NCBI RefSeq assembly: GCF_037023725.1
Contig: NZ_CP146077.1
Span: 3,385,001-3,449,000 of the forward strand
DNA from: Pseudomonas bubulae
Lineage (GTDB): Bacteria > Pseudomonadota > Gammaproteobacteria > Pseudomonadales > Pseudomonadaceae
DNA length: 64,000 nucleotides
Direction of reading: 5' to 3'
This document shows positions 9,447 to 18,327 of this stretch, in pieces. A program made the translations under genes and the position numbers. Within the stretch, counting starts at the first letter, position 1. Each line of letters opens with the position of its first letter. Under the pieces are notes generated by a model that saw only the letters and a program-made list of their open reading frames with translations, searched no databases and had not been told where the DNA came from.

Positions 9447-9923
9447 ATGAATGCCATCGATTTGCTGTTGGAAGACCACAAACGAGTCAAGGCCATCTTG
9501 AGCCAGCTCAGCGACTCCACCGAGCGCGCCGTGAAAAAACGCACTGAACTGCTCAACAAACTGGAAATGGAAATTACTATCCACACCCGCCTTGAAGAGG
9601 AAATCCTCTACCCGGTCTTCAAGAAAGCCGGTGGTAAAGAGCAAGCCGTCATGTACCACGAAGCGAAGGAAGAACACCGTACTGTGGACTCCCTGGTATT
9701 GCCTGACCTTAAGAAAACTGCCCCCGATTCTCTGGAATTCTCCGGTCGTGCAAAGGTGGTCAAGGAACTCCTCGAGCACCATATCGAAGAGGAAGAAACC
9801 GAGATGTTTCCCCAGGCCCGCAAGTTGCTCGGTAAAGCGGTGCTCGATGAGCTGGGAAAACAGATGGAAGCGATGAAAGCCGAATACAAAAAGTCCCTGA
9901 ACAGCAAGCCCCTGGCGGCGTGA
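9447..9923 (+). CDS. Hemerythrin HHE-domain protein
   Basis: The 158-residue protein is a four-helix bundle expected to bind a di-iron centre through His and Glu residues. Visible ligands are the His in LLLEDHKRV, HTRLEEEILYP, MYHEAKEEH and LLEHHIEEEE. The ATG at 9447 is chosen because AGGTGA lies 6 bp upstream; the GTG at 9441 overlaps this site and is less likely. Family members bind O2 or NO or protect iron-sulfur clusters, and the exact role here is unknown. The upstream 9178-9446 gap is AT-rich near 9320-9355 (promoter-like) and holds no gene. Confidence 0.88.
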   Translation: MNAIDLLLEDHKRVKAILSQLSDSTERAVKKRTELLNKLEMEITIHTRLEEEILYPVFKKAGGKEQAVMYHEAKEEHRTVDSLVLPDLKKTAPDSLEFSGRAKVVKELLEHHIEEEETEMFPQARKLLGKAVLDELGKQMEAMKAEYKKSLNSKPLAA

Positions 9924-9944
9924 TGACACCAGCGCCCGGCAGGT

Positions 9945-10583
9945 TCAGCCCTGGGTAAAACCTCGCGCCAGCATCACTGCAACCCCTAGCAACATGCAGG
10001 CTGTAGCCCGTTGCAACAACACTTGTCGCGACGGGCTTTGCAGCACCCGGCGAATACGTTGACCGAAGTAACAATACAGGCAACCACTGGCAAACTGCAG
10101 CAGCAAAAAAGCCAGCCCCAGTACCGCCAGATCCAGCATTCGGGAATCACTGCCCTGCCCGGCGAACTGCGGGAATACGGCGCTGAACATGACGATGGTT
10201 TTCGGGTTGGAGAAACCGGTGAGCAGGCCCTTGCCAAAGCGCCCTGTAAAATCGTTGTGCAGTGTGTCGGGACTGTCCAGTTTCAACCCGGTGCTGGTCC
10301 ACTGCCGGTACGCCAGGTACAGCAAGTACGTAACCCCCACATACTGGATCCCGCGACTGATTAACGGGTTGCCCTTGATCAGTTCGGCGAAGCCTACGGC
10401 AAATACAAGAATCGACACCAGATACGCTGCGCTGGCTCCCAGTTGTACCGGCATGGAACGCTTGAGCCCCTGCTGCATGCCGAACCCCATCAAGAGCAGG
10501 GTCATGGGCCCGGGGCTGAAGGTCATGGTGGCGCAAAACATCAGAAAATACAGAAATGAAGCGAGTGTCAGTTGCGTGGCCAT
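9945..10583 (-). CDS. LysE-family amino-acid/homoserine exporter (RhtB type)
   Basis: This is an inner-membrane exporter of 212 residues with about six hydrophobic segments. The N-terminal motif FSPGPMTLLLMGFGMQQGL is the conserved LysE/RhtB signature, and GFSNPKTIVMFSAVFPQF is the conserved mid-protein motif. It probably exports an amino acid or derivative. It is divergent from a MocR-type regulator 130 bp away, which is the most likely controller. The substrate is not predictable from sequence. Confidence 0.9.
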   Translation of the reverse strand: MATQLTLASFLYFLMFCATMTFSPGPMTLLLMGFGMQQGLKRSMPVQLGASAAYLVSILVFAVGFAELIKGNPLISRGIQYVGVTYLLYLAYRQWTSTGLKLDSPDTLHNDFTGRFGKGLLTGFSNPKTIVMFSAVFPQFAGQGSDSRMLDLAVLGLAFLLLQFASGCLYCYFGQRIRRVLQSPSRQVLLQRATACMLLGVAVMLARGFTQG

Positions 10584-10712
10584 GACGGTGGTTGAATCCA
10601 GAAATTACGGTCGCGCAGTCTAGGCAGGGCCTGCTGGCTATTGGCAGAGCAAGCACTGACAAACTTTACCGACCTTTACTGGTAGCATGACCGGTAAAGT
10701 ACGAGGCCCTGC

Positions 10713-12116
10713 ATGCACTTACCTACCGTTGCGTTTCAACCCGGCCTGTCCAAGGTCCAGCAGATTGTTGATGCCTTGAGCCAGGCCATTGATCAGGGTC
10801 TGCTCAACCCCGGCAGCAAACTGCCTTCGGCACGCGAGATGACTGCTCACTGGGGCGTCAGCAAATTCACCCTGATCGAAGCCCTGGATCGCTTGCGCGG
10901 GCAGGACAGAATCACATCCAGTCAGGGCCTGGGCTACTTTGTTGCGACGAAAACGCTGCAGAGCGGACGCGCCACTGCCCTTGACCTGCTGCCGCAAGAC
11001 TTGCACAGCGTCTTGCGCCGCTCCCTGACCGGTGCCAGCGGTGCCCTGCGCCCCGGCAGCGGGCATTTACCGGAAAGCTGGCTGGAAGCCAGCGCCCTGC
11101 GTGGCAACATGCGCCAGCTCAGTCGCTCGCCAGCCCTGCGACTGACCGGTTATGGTGACCCGGCGGGCTATTTGCCGCTGCGTCAGGCCTTGCAGCAGAA
11201 ACTGTTGAGCCAGGGCCTGAATGTGGGGGTCGAGCAGATCATCACCACGGCCAATACCGTGCTGGGGCTCGACATGCTGCTGCGCTTGCGCGTGCGCCCC
11301 GGCGATACCGTGCTGTTGGACATGCCCTGTTATTTCAATTTTCACGCCAACCTGGCCTTGCATGGCGTGCGCGTGATCACTGTGGAGCGCACTGCCCAAG
11401 GGCTGGACCTGCAAGCGCTGCAAACCCTGTTCAGCCAGCACCGGCCAACGCTTTACCTCACCACCGGGCTGCTGCATAACCCCACCGGGCACTCCTTCAC
11501 ACCCGGGCAGGCCTACGGACTGCTCGAGCTGGCCAAGCGTTATGAGTGCGCCATTATCGAAGATGATCTTTATGGCGACCTGCACCCAGAACCGCCCCCC
11601 CGACTGGTGGCGCTGGCAGGCGTGGAGCAAGTGACCTACCTGAGCGGTTTTTCGAAAACCCTCAGTGCCAACCTGCGGGTGAGCTTTGTCGTGGCCTCTG
11701 CGCAGATGGCCGCCGAGCTGACCCAGATGAAACTGATGTGCGGCGGGATTACTTCGGAAATGCTTGAGCAACTGGTGTGCTCGATGCTCAATGACGGCAC
11801 TTATCACAAACACCGCAAGCGCGTGGTGCAAGGCCTGCAGGCCAGTGGTGCAAGGGTTTCGGGCTGGTTGCAGGGCCTGGGCTTCAGGTTGAGCGCGCCC
11901 TACGCCGGCGGCATGTTTATCTGGGCCACATTGCCTGCCGGGCTGGATGGCGAAACCCTCGCCCAGCAGGCGCTTGCCCGTGGCCTGGTGCTCGCGCCCG
12001 GGATCCTGTTCGGTTTTGATCCGCAACTGCGCCGCTGCATGCGCTTCAACGTCGCCCACACCGACACGCCTGCCGTCATGGCTGGCGTCGAGGCATTACT
12101 GGCTAACCCAACCTGA
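10713..12116 (+). CDS. MocR-type regulator: GntR helix-turn-helix fused to PLP aminotransferase-like domain
   Basis: The 467-residue protein has an N-terminal GntR winged helix (about residues 12-75; LPSAREMTAHWGVSKFTLIE) and a fold-type I aminotransferase domain (about 100-465). The PLP-binding lysine is in YLSGFSKTLSANLRVSF, and HNPTGH and EDDLYGDL are the usual conserved pieces. MocR proteins sense amino acids or vitamers through PLP. The divergent LysE exporter is the obvious target. A direct-repeat-like pair of GACCTTTACTGGTA / GACCGGTAAAGT just upstream (about 10670-10700) could be the operator. Its 3' end overlaps the convergent response-regulator gene by 14 bp. Confidence 0.92.
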   Translation: MHLPTVAFQPGLSKVQQIVDALSQAIDQGLLNPGSKLPSAREMTAHWGVSKFTLIEALDRLRGQDRITSSQGLGYFVATKTLQSGRATALDLLPQDLHSVLRRSLTGASGALRPGSGHLPESWLEASALRGNMRQLSRSPALRLTGYGDPAGYLPLRQALQQKLLSQGLNVGVEQIITTANTVLGLDMLLRLRVRPGDTVLLDMPCYFNFHANLALHGVRVITVERTAQGLDLQALQTLFSQHRPTLYLTTGLLHNPTGHSFTPGQAYGLLELAKRYECAIIEDDLYGDLHPEPPPRLVALAGVEQVTYLSGFSKTLSANLRVSFVVASAQMAAELTQMKLMCGGITSEMLEQLVCSMLNDGTYHKHRKRVVQGLQASGARVSGWLQGLGFRLSAPYAGGMFIWATLPAGLDGETLAQQALARGLVLAPGILFGFDPQLRRCMRFNVAHTDTPAVMAGVEALLANPT

Positions 12117-12738
12117 GCGGATCAACCAGCCCGGCAGCAATGGCCATGCCCACCAGATCGGGCAAATGCCGGGCCTGCATGCGCTTCATCACCCGGGAGC
12201 GATACAGGTCGATAGTCTTGGTACTCACCCCCAGCAGCGCGGCAATTTCACGGGTGGTGCAGCCCTTGACCAAAGGCATGAATACATCTTGCTCACGCGG
12301 TGTCAGGCTTTGCAGACGGGCCTCAAGTTCGGTCTGTTCCTGGCTGGCGCTTTGCTGCGCGGTATCGCCACTCAGGGCCTGCTGTACGCTGTCGAGCAAC
12401 AACTGCTGGTTATAGGGCTTCTCGATAAAATCATGGGCACCGGCCTTGAAAGCCCGTACCACAATGGGCACATCGGCATGCCCGCTGACAAAGATCACCG
12501 GCATCCTGATCCCTCGTTCACGCAATGCCTGCTGAACATTCAGGCCGCCCATGGCCGGCATGCGGATATCCAGTACCACACAGGCACACAGGGTCGGGTC
12601 GCAAGCGTCAAGAAAGGCCTGCCCGCTTGTAAACGCCAGCGCATTGAGGCCCACGGACTCGAGCAACCAGACCGTCGAGTCGAGCATGCCCTGATCGTCA
12701 TCCACCACATACACCACAGGCCGGGTTTGGGTTGTCAT
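12103..12738 (-). CDS. FixJ/LuxR-type response regulator, BfiR-like
   Basis: The 211-residue protein has a receiver domain (acidic VVDDDQG; phospho-acceptor Asp in VVLDIRMPAMGG; Lys in IEKPYN) and a LuxR-type helix-turn-helix (LTPREQDVFMPLVKGCTTRE and VSTKTIDLYRSRVMKRM). The ATG at 12738 is used because it lies 2 bp after the kinase stop, and longer starts would only add residues before MTTQTRPVVYVVDD. From memory, P. aeruginosa PA4196 (bfiR) and PA4197 (bfiS) sit in the same arrangement beside an AMP-binding enzyme and an acyl-CoA dehydrogenase, hence the call by synteny. Identity as the true BfiR orthologue is unproven. Confidence 0.85.
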   Translation of the reverse strand: MTTQTRPVVYVVDDDQGMLDSTVWLLESVGLNALAFTSGQAFLDACDPTLCACVVLDIRMPAMGGLNVQQALRERGIRMPVIFVSGHADVPIVVRAFKAGAHDFIEKPYNQQLLLDSVQQALSGDTAQQSASQEQTELEARLQSLTPREQDVFMPLVKGCTTREIAALLGVSTKTIDLYRSRVMKRMQARHLPDLVGMAIAAGLVDPLRLG

Positions 12739-12740
12739 CG

Positions 12741-14546
12741 TTACTCTCTTGTCGTGTTGAGTGAAGCCATCAATGGCAGGCAGCAGCACATCAGCAAGCC
12801 GCTGGTTTGTGGTCGGGCATTGAGTTCACCGCCAAAGCCTTCGACGATGCTGCGGCTCATCGACAAACCCAGCCCGAGACCTTCTGCCTTGCTGGTGTAA
12901 AACGGTGTGAACAACTGCTCAAGCTCCCCGGCGCTTACCCCCGGCCCCTGATCCTGCACGCTGATTTGCAGGGTGGCGCCATCAAGGGTTTGAGCCTGCA
13001 GGATGATCCGCGAAAGCTGACCCGGTAATTGCTCGTTGTTGGCATCTATGGCATTGCGCAACAGGTTGAGCAGCACCTGCTCCAGCAACACCCGGTCGGC
13101 GTATACCCATGGCAGGGACTCCGGCAACTGCAGCTCGATAGTGACATTTCGTTCCCCGGCCTCCCAGGCACACAGGCTGACGGCCTGGCGCGCCACCTCA
13201 CTGATATCCAGCGCTTGCAGGTTACGCCGCCCCTTGCGCAAAAAACCGCGCAGGCGCTTGATCACTTGCGCGGCGTGATTGGCATGCAGGTTGATCCGCT
13301 CCAGTCCCTGGGCCACACGCTCGACTGCGGCAGGATTACTGTCCAGGCTTTGCAGGTAACGTTGGCTGGCATTGGCGTAATTGACCACTGCCGCCAGCGG
13401 TTGATTGATTTCGTGGGCAATCCCCGATGCCAGTTCGCCCAGTGTGACCAGGCGCGCGGTATGGGCCATTTCATCCTGATGATGGCGCTGCTGGGCTTCG
13501 CGCAGTTCACGCTCGCGCATATCCCGTGCCACCAGCGAGAAAAACCGCTCTCCGGCAGTCGAGCGATGAGCCAGCAGCAGTAACGACACCGGCACCGAAG
13601 GCTCGCCATTCAAGGGCAACAAACGGGTCTCGTGACTCCACAAACCCTGCGCCTCTGCACTGTGCCAGCCGTTGCTCTCCAGGGTAGCCAAGACTTGCGC
13701 GGTCAAAAAATCAGCCAATGCGGGCATGCCTTCTGCGGGCAGCAGACCCAGCAGACGCCGTGCTGCCGGGTTGAGATACGACACCCCGCCAGCCGGGTCG
13801 ATAAACAGCACCGGATCAGGGTTGGCTTCCACCACTTCAGCCAGACGCCGCTTGTTCTCTTCAGCCTGGACGCGGGCCGTGATATCCCGCGACACACTGA
13901 CCACTTCGACGACCGCCCCGGTGTAGGTTTCACGAATTGCCCGGCTGGCTGTTTCAAACCAAAGGTAATGCCCTGCCTGATGGCGAATGCGGTAGGTCAT
14001 GGTGTGATAGCCGTCGAGTTGCAGGGCATCACGGGCCTGACGCAGCGCCAGCTTCAGGTCGTGAGCATGAAACAGACGCTGGGCCAGGGTCCCGCGCAGC
14101 GTTTCGGGCCAGTAGCCAAGCAGGGTCCAGGACGCCGGCGAGGCATCCAGAAAACGCCCATCAGGCGTATGGCGCGAGATAAGGTCCGTGGTGTTTTCGG
14201 TAATCAGCCGGTACAGGCGTCGGGCTTTGGCCGCCTCTCGCCCGGCCAGCAGTTCTGTACTCGCTTCACGCCCGCGGGCCAGCACACACTGGCTGTCGGG
14301 GTCGGGAATAAGCGTCCAGAGCCAGACCTGCTGAGCACTTTGCGCCTCTACCTGCTCGATGGCTCTGCCCTGCTTGAGGCAGGCGCGGACCAGCTCCGGC
14401 AGATTGCCCGGCAACAGCGCGCGCGCCTGGCTCAACGCCTTGCCCGCCAGCAGGCGGATCAGTGCGTCGTTGGCTGCCAGCGCCAAGCCGTCTCTATCAA
14501 GCACTACAGAGGGTTGAGGGTCATGGGGAAGCAGCGCGATCGGCAT
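12741..14546 (-). CDS. PAS-domain sensor histidine kinase, BfiS-like
   Basis: The 601-residue kinase has at least two PAS domains (about 110-225, with RHTPDGRFLDASPASWTLLG; about 235-350, with DPVLFIDPAGGVSYLNPAA). A HisKA region (phospho-acceptor His in GELASGIAHEINQPLAAVV, about 395) and an ATPase domain (N box NLLRNAIDAN, DQGPGV and GLGLGLSMS) follow. No strong membrane segment is seen, so it is probably cytosolic. It is the first gene of a two-gene operon with the response regulator. It is divergent from the acyl-CoA ligase gene, with a 20-bp palindrome in between, which makes that fatty-acyl or methylthiopropionate locus a likely target. Confidence 0.88.
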   Translation of the reverse strand: MPIALLPHDPQPSVVLDRDGLALAANDALIRLLAGKALSQARALLPGNLPELVRACLKQGRAIEQVEAQSAQQVWLWTLIPDPDSQCVLARGREASTELLAGREAAKARRLYRLITENTTDLISRHTPDGRFLDASPASWTLLGYWPETLRGTLAQRLFHAHDLKLALRQARDALQLDGYHTMTYRIRHQAGHYLWFETASRAIRETYTGAVVEVVSVSRDITARVQAEENKRRLAEVVEANPDPVLFIDPAGGVSYLNPAARRLLGLLPAEGMPALADFLTAQVLATLESNGWHSAEAQGLWSHETRLLPLNGEPSVPVSLLLLAHRSTAGERFFSLVARDMRERELREAQQRHHQDEMAHTARLVTLGELASGIAHEINQPLAAVVNYANASQRYLQSLDSNPAAVERVAQGLERINLHANHAAQVIKRLRGFLRKGRRNLQALDISEVARQAVSLCAWEAGERNVTIELQLPESLPWVYADRVLLEQVLLNLLRNAIDANNEQLPGQLSRIILQAQTLDGATLQISVQDQGPGVSAGELEQLFTPFYTSKAEGLGLGLSMSRSIVEGFGGELNARPQTSGLLMCCCLPLMASLNTTRE

Positions 14547-14578
14547 TGGGCATCCAGGACTTGAGCGAATTTTTCTTT

Positions 14579-14598
14579 ATATAGTACAACTACTATAT
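14579..14598. promoter_or_regulatory. 20-bp palindrome in divergent promoter, candidate operator
   Basis: The sequence ATATAGTACAACTACTATAT forms 8-bp perfect arms around a 4-bp centre. It lies in the 171-bp gap between the histidine-kinase start (14546) and the acyl-CoA ligase start (14718), in an AT-rich stretch. Two-fold symmetry fits a LuxR-type dimer such as the response regulator encoded alongside. Binding is an inference. Confidence 0.45.
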
Positions 14599-14717
14599 TG
14601 CTTAGGTATTACTTCCATATCAAACCCGGAGTGAGCTATAAGTCAGACCGGACATAAAACTGACCCGCTCGCCATCGGCAGAGCAGGCAGCCATAGAGCT
14701 AACAATCAGCCACCGGA

Positions 14718-16349
14718 ATGACCTTCATGTCGATTTTTGAGCACGGCCTTGAGCCGACTGCCGTAAACCATATTGCCCTGTCTCCGCTGAGTTTTATCGA
14801 ACGTACAGCCAGCGTCTACCCCGATTACCCTGCCGTGATTCACGGCGCCATCCGCCGCACCTGGGCGCAGACCTACAGTCGTTGCCGCCGCCTGGCTTGT
14901 GCCCTGGCCGGGCGCGGGATTGGCCAGGGCGATACGGTAGCGGTGATGCTGCCCAATATCCCGGCGATGCTTGAAGCGCACTTTGCCGTGCCCATGATCG
15001 GCGCGGTGCTCAATGCCCTCAATGTTCGCCTCGATGCTGAAGCCATCGCCTTTATGCTCGCCCACGGCGAAGCCAAGGTACTGATTGCCGATCGCGAGTT
15101 CCATGACGTAGTGCATGCGGCCGTGGCCATGCTCGATCACCCCCCGCTGATCATTGATGTGGATGACCCCGAATACGGTGAAGGCCAGCCGGTCAGCCAG
15201 TTGGACTATGAAGCGCTGCTGGCCGAAGGCGATCCCGAGTTTGATTGGCAATGGCCCGCAGATGAATGGCAGGCCATTGCCCTCAATTACACCTCCGGCA
15301 CCACCGGCAACCCCAAGGGCGTGGTGTATCACCATCGCGGTGCTTACCTCAATTCCCTAGGCAACCAGATGGTCTGGGCCATCGGCAATCACCCGGTGTA
15401 TTTGTGGACCTTGCCGATGTTCCACTGTAACGGCTGGTGCTACCCATGGATCATCACCGCGCTGGCTGGCGTGCATGTGTTCCTGCGCCGGGTTGACCCG
15501 CAAAAGATCCTCACGTTGATTCGCGAGCATCAGGTCACCCATCTGTGTGGTGCACCGATTGTGCTCAACGCCCTGGTCAATATGCCCGAGTCCGCCAAGG
15601 CTGCCATCGACCACCCGGTGCATGCGATGGTCGCAGGCGCTGCGCCACCGGCCAAGGTGATTGGTGCCGTGGAAGAAATGGGCATCAAGGTCACCCACGT
15701 CTATGGCCTGACTGAGGTGTATGGTCCGGTGACGATTTGTGCCTGGCATGAAAAGTGGGATGCGCAGCCTCTGGCCGAACGCGCACAGATCAAGTCCCGC
15801 CAGGGCGTGCGCTACCCGACGCTGGAAGGCGTGATGGTGGCCGACCCGAAAACCCTGGTACCGACGCCCCGTGACGGCGAGACCATGGGCGAGATTTTCA
15901 TGCGCGGCAATACGGTAATGAAGGGCTATCTGAAGAATCCCAGCGCCACGGCCGAAGCCTTCGAAGGCGGCTGGTTCCACACCGGTGACCTTGCCGTGTG
16001 CCACCCGGACGGCTACGTCGAAATTCGCGACCGGCTCAAGGACATTATCATTTCCGGTGGCGAGAACATTTCCACCATCGAGGTCGAGGGTGTGCTCTAC
16101 CGACACCCGGGCGTCATGGAGGCGGCCGTGGTGGCGCGGCCCTGTGAAAAGTGGGGTGAAACGCCTTGCGCCTTTATCACTCTCAAGGCCGATCATCAGC
16201 AGGTGCGCGAGGCCGAGATCATTGCCTTTTGCCGCGATCACCTGGCCGGGTTCAAAGTGCCCCGTACGGTGGTGTTCACCCTGCTGCCCAAGACCTCCAC
16301 GGGCAAGATCCAGAAGTTCGTGCTGCGTGATATGGCCAAAGCACTGTAA
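14718..16349 (+). CDS. AMP-binding acyl-CoA ligase, DmdB-like
   Basis: This 543-residue ANL-superfamily enzyme activates a carboxylate with ATP and CoA. The P-loop-like motif YTSGTTGNPKGVVYHHRG (about residue 192), the GLTEVYGP motif, HTGDLAVCHPDGY and the C-terminal catalytic lysine in PKTSTGKIQKF are all present. The overall pattern resembles the 3-methylmercaptopropionate-CoA ligase (DmdB) group, to which PA4198 has been assigned in the literature as I recall. Such enzymes also act on short and medium fatty acids. It is followed, after a REP element, by a DmdC-like dehydrogenase. An alternative start at 14727 would remove three residues. Confidence 0.85.
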   Translation: MTFMSIFEHGLEPTAVNHIALSPLSFIERTASVYPDYPAVIHGAIRRTWAQTYSRCRRLACALAGRGIGQGDTVAVMLPNIPAMLEAHFAVPMIGAVLNALNVRLDAEAIAFMLAHGEAKVLIADREFHDVVHAAVAMLDHPPLIIDVDDPEYGEGQPVSQLDYEALLAEGDPEFDWQWPADEWQAIALNYTSGTTGNPKGVVYHHRGAYLNSLGNQMVWAIGNHPVYLWTLPMFHCNGWCYPWIITALAGVHVFLRRVDPQKILTLIREHQVTHLCGAPIVLNALVNMPESAKAAIDHPVHAMVAGAAPPAKVIGAVEEMGIKVTHVYGLTEVYGPVTICAWHEKWDAQPLAERAQIKSRQGVRYPTLEGVMVADPKTLVPTPRDGETMGEIFMRGNTVMKGYLKNPSATAEAFEGGWFHTGDLAVCHPDGYVEIRDRLKDIIISGGENISTIEVEGVLYRHPGVMEAAVVARPCEKWGETPCAFITLKADHQQVREAEIIAFCRDHLAGFKVPRTVVFTLLPKTSTGKIQKFVLRDMAKAL

Positions 16350-16368
16350 CTGCCCCCTATAGACCCAC

Positions 16369-16455
16369 TGTGGGAGCGAGCTTGCTCGCGAAGGTGTCGC
16401 TTCGGTTACCCAGACAGGCCGCGGCGCCCAAATCGCGAGCAAGCCCGCTCCCACA
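16369..16455. repeat. REP doublet (BIME)
   Basis: A forward REP (TGTGGGAGCGAGCTTGCTCG) and an inverted REP (ATCGCGAGCAAGCCCGCTCC) are separated by about 40 bp in the gap between the ligase and dehydrogenase genes. It could weaken read-through or stabilise the upstream message. Confidence 0.95.
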
Positions 16456-16488
16456 GAATGCCTTCAGCTGCAAAAAACGAGGTTTTTC

Positions 16489-18261
16489 ATGCCTGAATTC
16501 AACGCCCCCCTGCGCGATATGCGCTTTGTCCTGCACGAAGTCTTCGAAGCCCCCGCACTCTGGGCCAGGCTGCCAGCCCTGGCCGACCACGTCGACGCCG
16601 ATACCGCCGACGCCATACTTGAGGAAGCCGCCAAGGTCACCGGCCAACTGATCGCCCCGCTCAACCGCAGTGGCGACGAAGAAGGCGCACACTGGCTGGC
16701 GGGCCAGGTCACCACACCTGAAGGCTTCAAGTCAGCCTACAACACCTACATCGAAGGCGGCTGGGTAGGCCTGTCGGGCAATCCTGAATTTGGCGGCCTG
16801 GGCATGCCGAAAATGCTCGCCGTGCAATTTGAAGAAATGCTCTACGGCGCAAACTCCAGTTTTGCCCTTTATTCGGCGCTCACCAGCGGTGCTTGCCTTG
16901 CCATCGATGCCCACGCCAGCGAACCCCTCAAAAGCCGTTACCTGCCACCGATGTACGAAGGCCGCTGGGCCGGTTCCATGTGCCTGACCGAGGCCCATTC
17001 CGGCACCGATCTGGGGATTATCCGCACCCGCGCCGAACCGCAGTCTGACGGCAGTTTCAGCCTCACCGGCAGCAAGATATTCATCACCGGCGGCGATCAG
17101 GACCTGACCGCAAACATCATCCATCTGGTGCTGGCCAAGCTGCCGGATGCGCCAGCAGGGCCCAGGGGCATTTCGTTGTTTCTGGTTCCCAAGGTGCTGG
17201 TAAATGACGATGGCTCACTCGGACAAGGCAATGCGGTGAGCTGCGGCTCCATCGAGCACAAGATGGGGATCAAGGCTTCGGCAACCTGCGTGATCAACTT
17301 TGACGGCGCACAGGGATGGTTGATCGGTGAAGCCAACAAGGGCCTGGCCGCGATGTTTACCATGATGAACTACGAGCGTCTGTCGATCGGCATCCAGGGC
17401 ATTGGCTGCGCCGAGGCCTCCTACCAGAATGCCCGCACCTATGCCCGCGAGCGCCTGCAAAGTCGTGCCCCGACCGGAGCCGTGGCACCGGAGAAGATTG
17501 CCGACCCGATTATCGTCCACCCCGATGTGCGACGCATGTTGCTGAGCATGAAGGCCATGACCGAAGGTGGACGGGCATTTGCCAGCTATGTTGGCCAACA
17601 ACTGGATCTGGCCAAGTTCTCTACCGAGCCGCAGGAGCAGCAGCAAGCCACTGCGCTGGTAGCCTTGCTGACCCCAGTGGCCAAGGCCTTCTTTACCGAT
17701 ACCGGTTTTGACAGTTGCGTGCTGGGCCAGCAAGTCTTTGGTGGTCATGGCTATATCCGCGAATGGGGCCAGGAACAGCTGGTTCGCGATGTGCGCATTG
17801 CGCAGATTTATGAAGGCACCAACGGCATCCAGGCGCTGGATTTGCTGGGCCGAAAAGTGATCGCCAATGGCGGTGCAAGCCTGCGCCTGTTTACCACACA
17901 CATCCGTGACTTCGCGACCCGGCCCGGCAAGCCTTATGCCAGCGAACTGCTGGACGCAGTGCAGCGTCTTGAGGATGTCAGTGACTGGCTGCAGGCACGG
18001 GCCAGGGCCAACCCCAATGAAACAGGCGCCGCCTGCGTCGAATATCTGCACCTGTTCGGTTATGTGGCGTATGCCTGGCTATGGGCACGCATGGCCGATG
18101 TGGCGCAGCGCTCGCGCAGTACCGACCCCGGGTTTTATGACACCAAGCTGGCGACCGCACAGTTCTATTTCTCCCGCTTGTTGCCTCGCACCCTGAGCCT
18201 GGAGCAAGGAATACGGGCTGGCAGCGAATCACTGTTCCAGATCGATGCCGCACATTTTTAA
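16489..18261 (+). CDS. Acyl-CoA dehydrogenase with C-terminal extension, DmdC-like
   Basis: This 590-residue flavoenzyme is much longer than ordinary acyl-CoA dehydrogenases (about 380). It matches the class that includes 3-methylmercaptopropionyl-CoA dehydrogenase (DmdC). The FAD and substrate regions are visible (CLTEAHSGTDLG, FITGGDQD, QVFGGHGYIREWGQEQLVRD). The catalytic Glu is expected in QIYEGTNGIQALDLLGRK (about 445). The last 120 residues form the extra C-terminal helical domain. Start at 16489 has GAGG 6 bp upstream. Together with the ligase it would activate and then desaturate a short acyl or methylthio-acyl substrate. No DmdA or DmdD gene is in the window, so DMSP use is not implied. 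Confidence 0.88.
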   Translation: MPEFNAPLRDMRFVLHEVFEAPALWARLPALADHVDADTADAILEEAAKVTGQLIAPLNRSGDEEGAHWLAGQVTTPEGFKSAYNTYIEGGWVGLSGNPEFGGLGMPKMLAVQFEEMLYGANSSFALYSALTSGACLAIDAHASEPLKSRYLPPMYEGRWAGSMCLTEAHSGTDLGIIRTRAEPQSDGSFSLTGSKIFITGGDQDLTANIIHLVLAKLPDAPAGPRGISLFLVPKVLVNDDGSLGQGNAVSCGSIEHKMGIKASATCVINFDGAQGWLIGEANKGLAAMFTMMNYERLSIGIQGIGCAEASYQNARTYARERLQSRAPTGAVAPEKIADPIIVHPDVRRMLLSMKAMTEGGRAFASYVGQQLDLAKFSTEPQEQQQATALVALLTPVAKAFFTDTGFDSCVLGQQVFGGHGYIREWGQEQLVRDVRIAQIYEGTNGIQALDLLGRKVIANGGASLRLFTTHIRDFATRPGKPYASELLDAVQRLEDVSDWLQARARANPNETGAACVEYLHLFGYVAYAWLWARMADVAQRSRSTDPGFYDTKLATAQFYFSRLLPRTLSLEQGIRAGSESLFQIDAAHF

Positions 18262-18270
18262 ACGTCCGCC

Positions 18271-18301
18271 AATAAAAACGGCGGCCTGTTCAGGGCCGCC
18301 G
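18271..18301 (-). terminator. Rho-independent terminator for the minus-strand monooxygenase operon
   Basis: A perfect 8-bp stem (CGGCGGCC/GGCCGCCG) with a 7-nt loop is followed on the minus strand by TTTTTATT. It lies between the converging dehydrogenase and monooxygenase genes and serves the minus strand. On the plus strand there is no T run. Confidence 0.8.
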
Positions 18302-18327
18302 CAGGCTGTTGCGCACTTGAACCGGGC

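Noticed and set aside
15357..16454. 365-residue open frame antisense to the acyl-CoA ligase
   Set aside because: It is a shadow of GC-rich codon use, with no conserved motifs and no Shine-Dalgarno.
16489..18261. Full DMSP demethylation pathway
   Set aside because: Only DmdB- and DmdC-like genes are present; DmdA and DmdD are absent, and these enzyme families also serve other acyl substrates.
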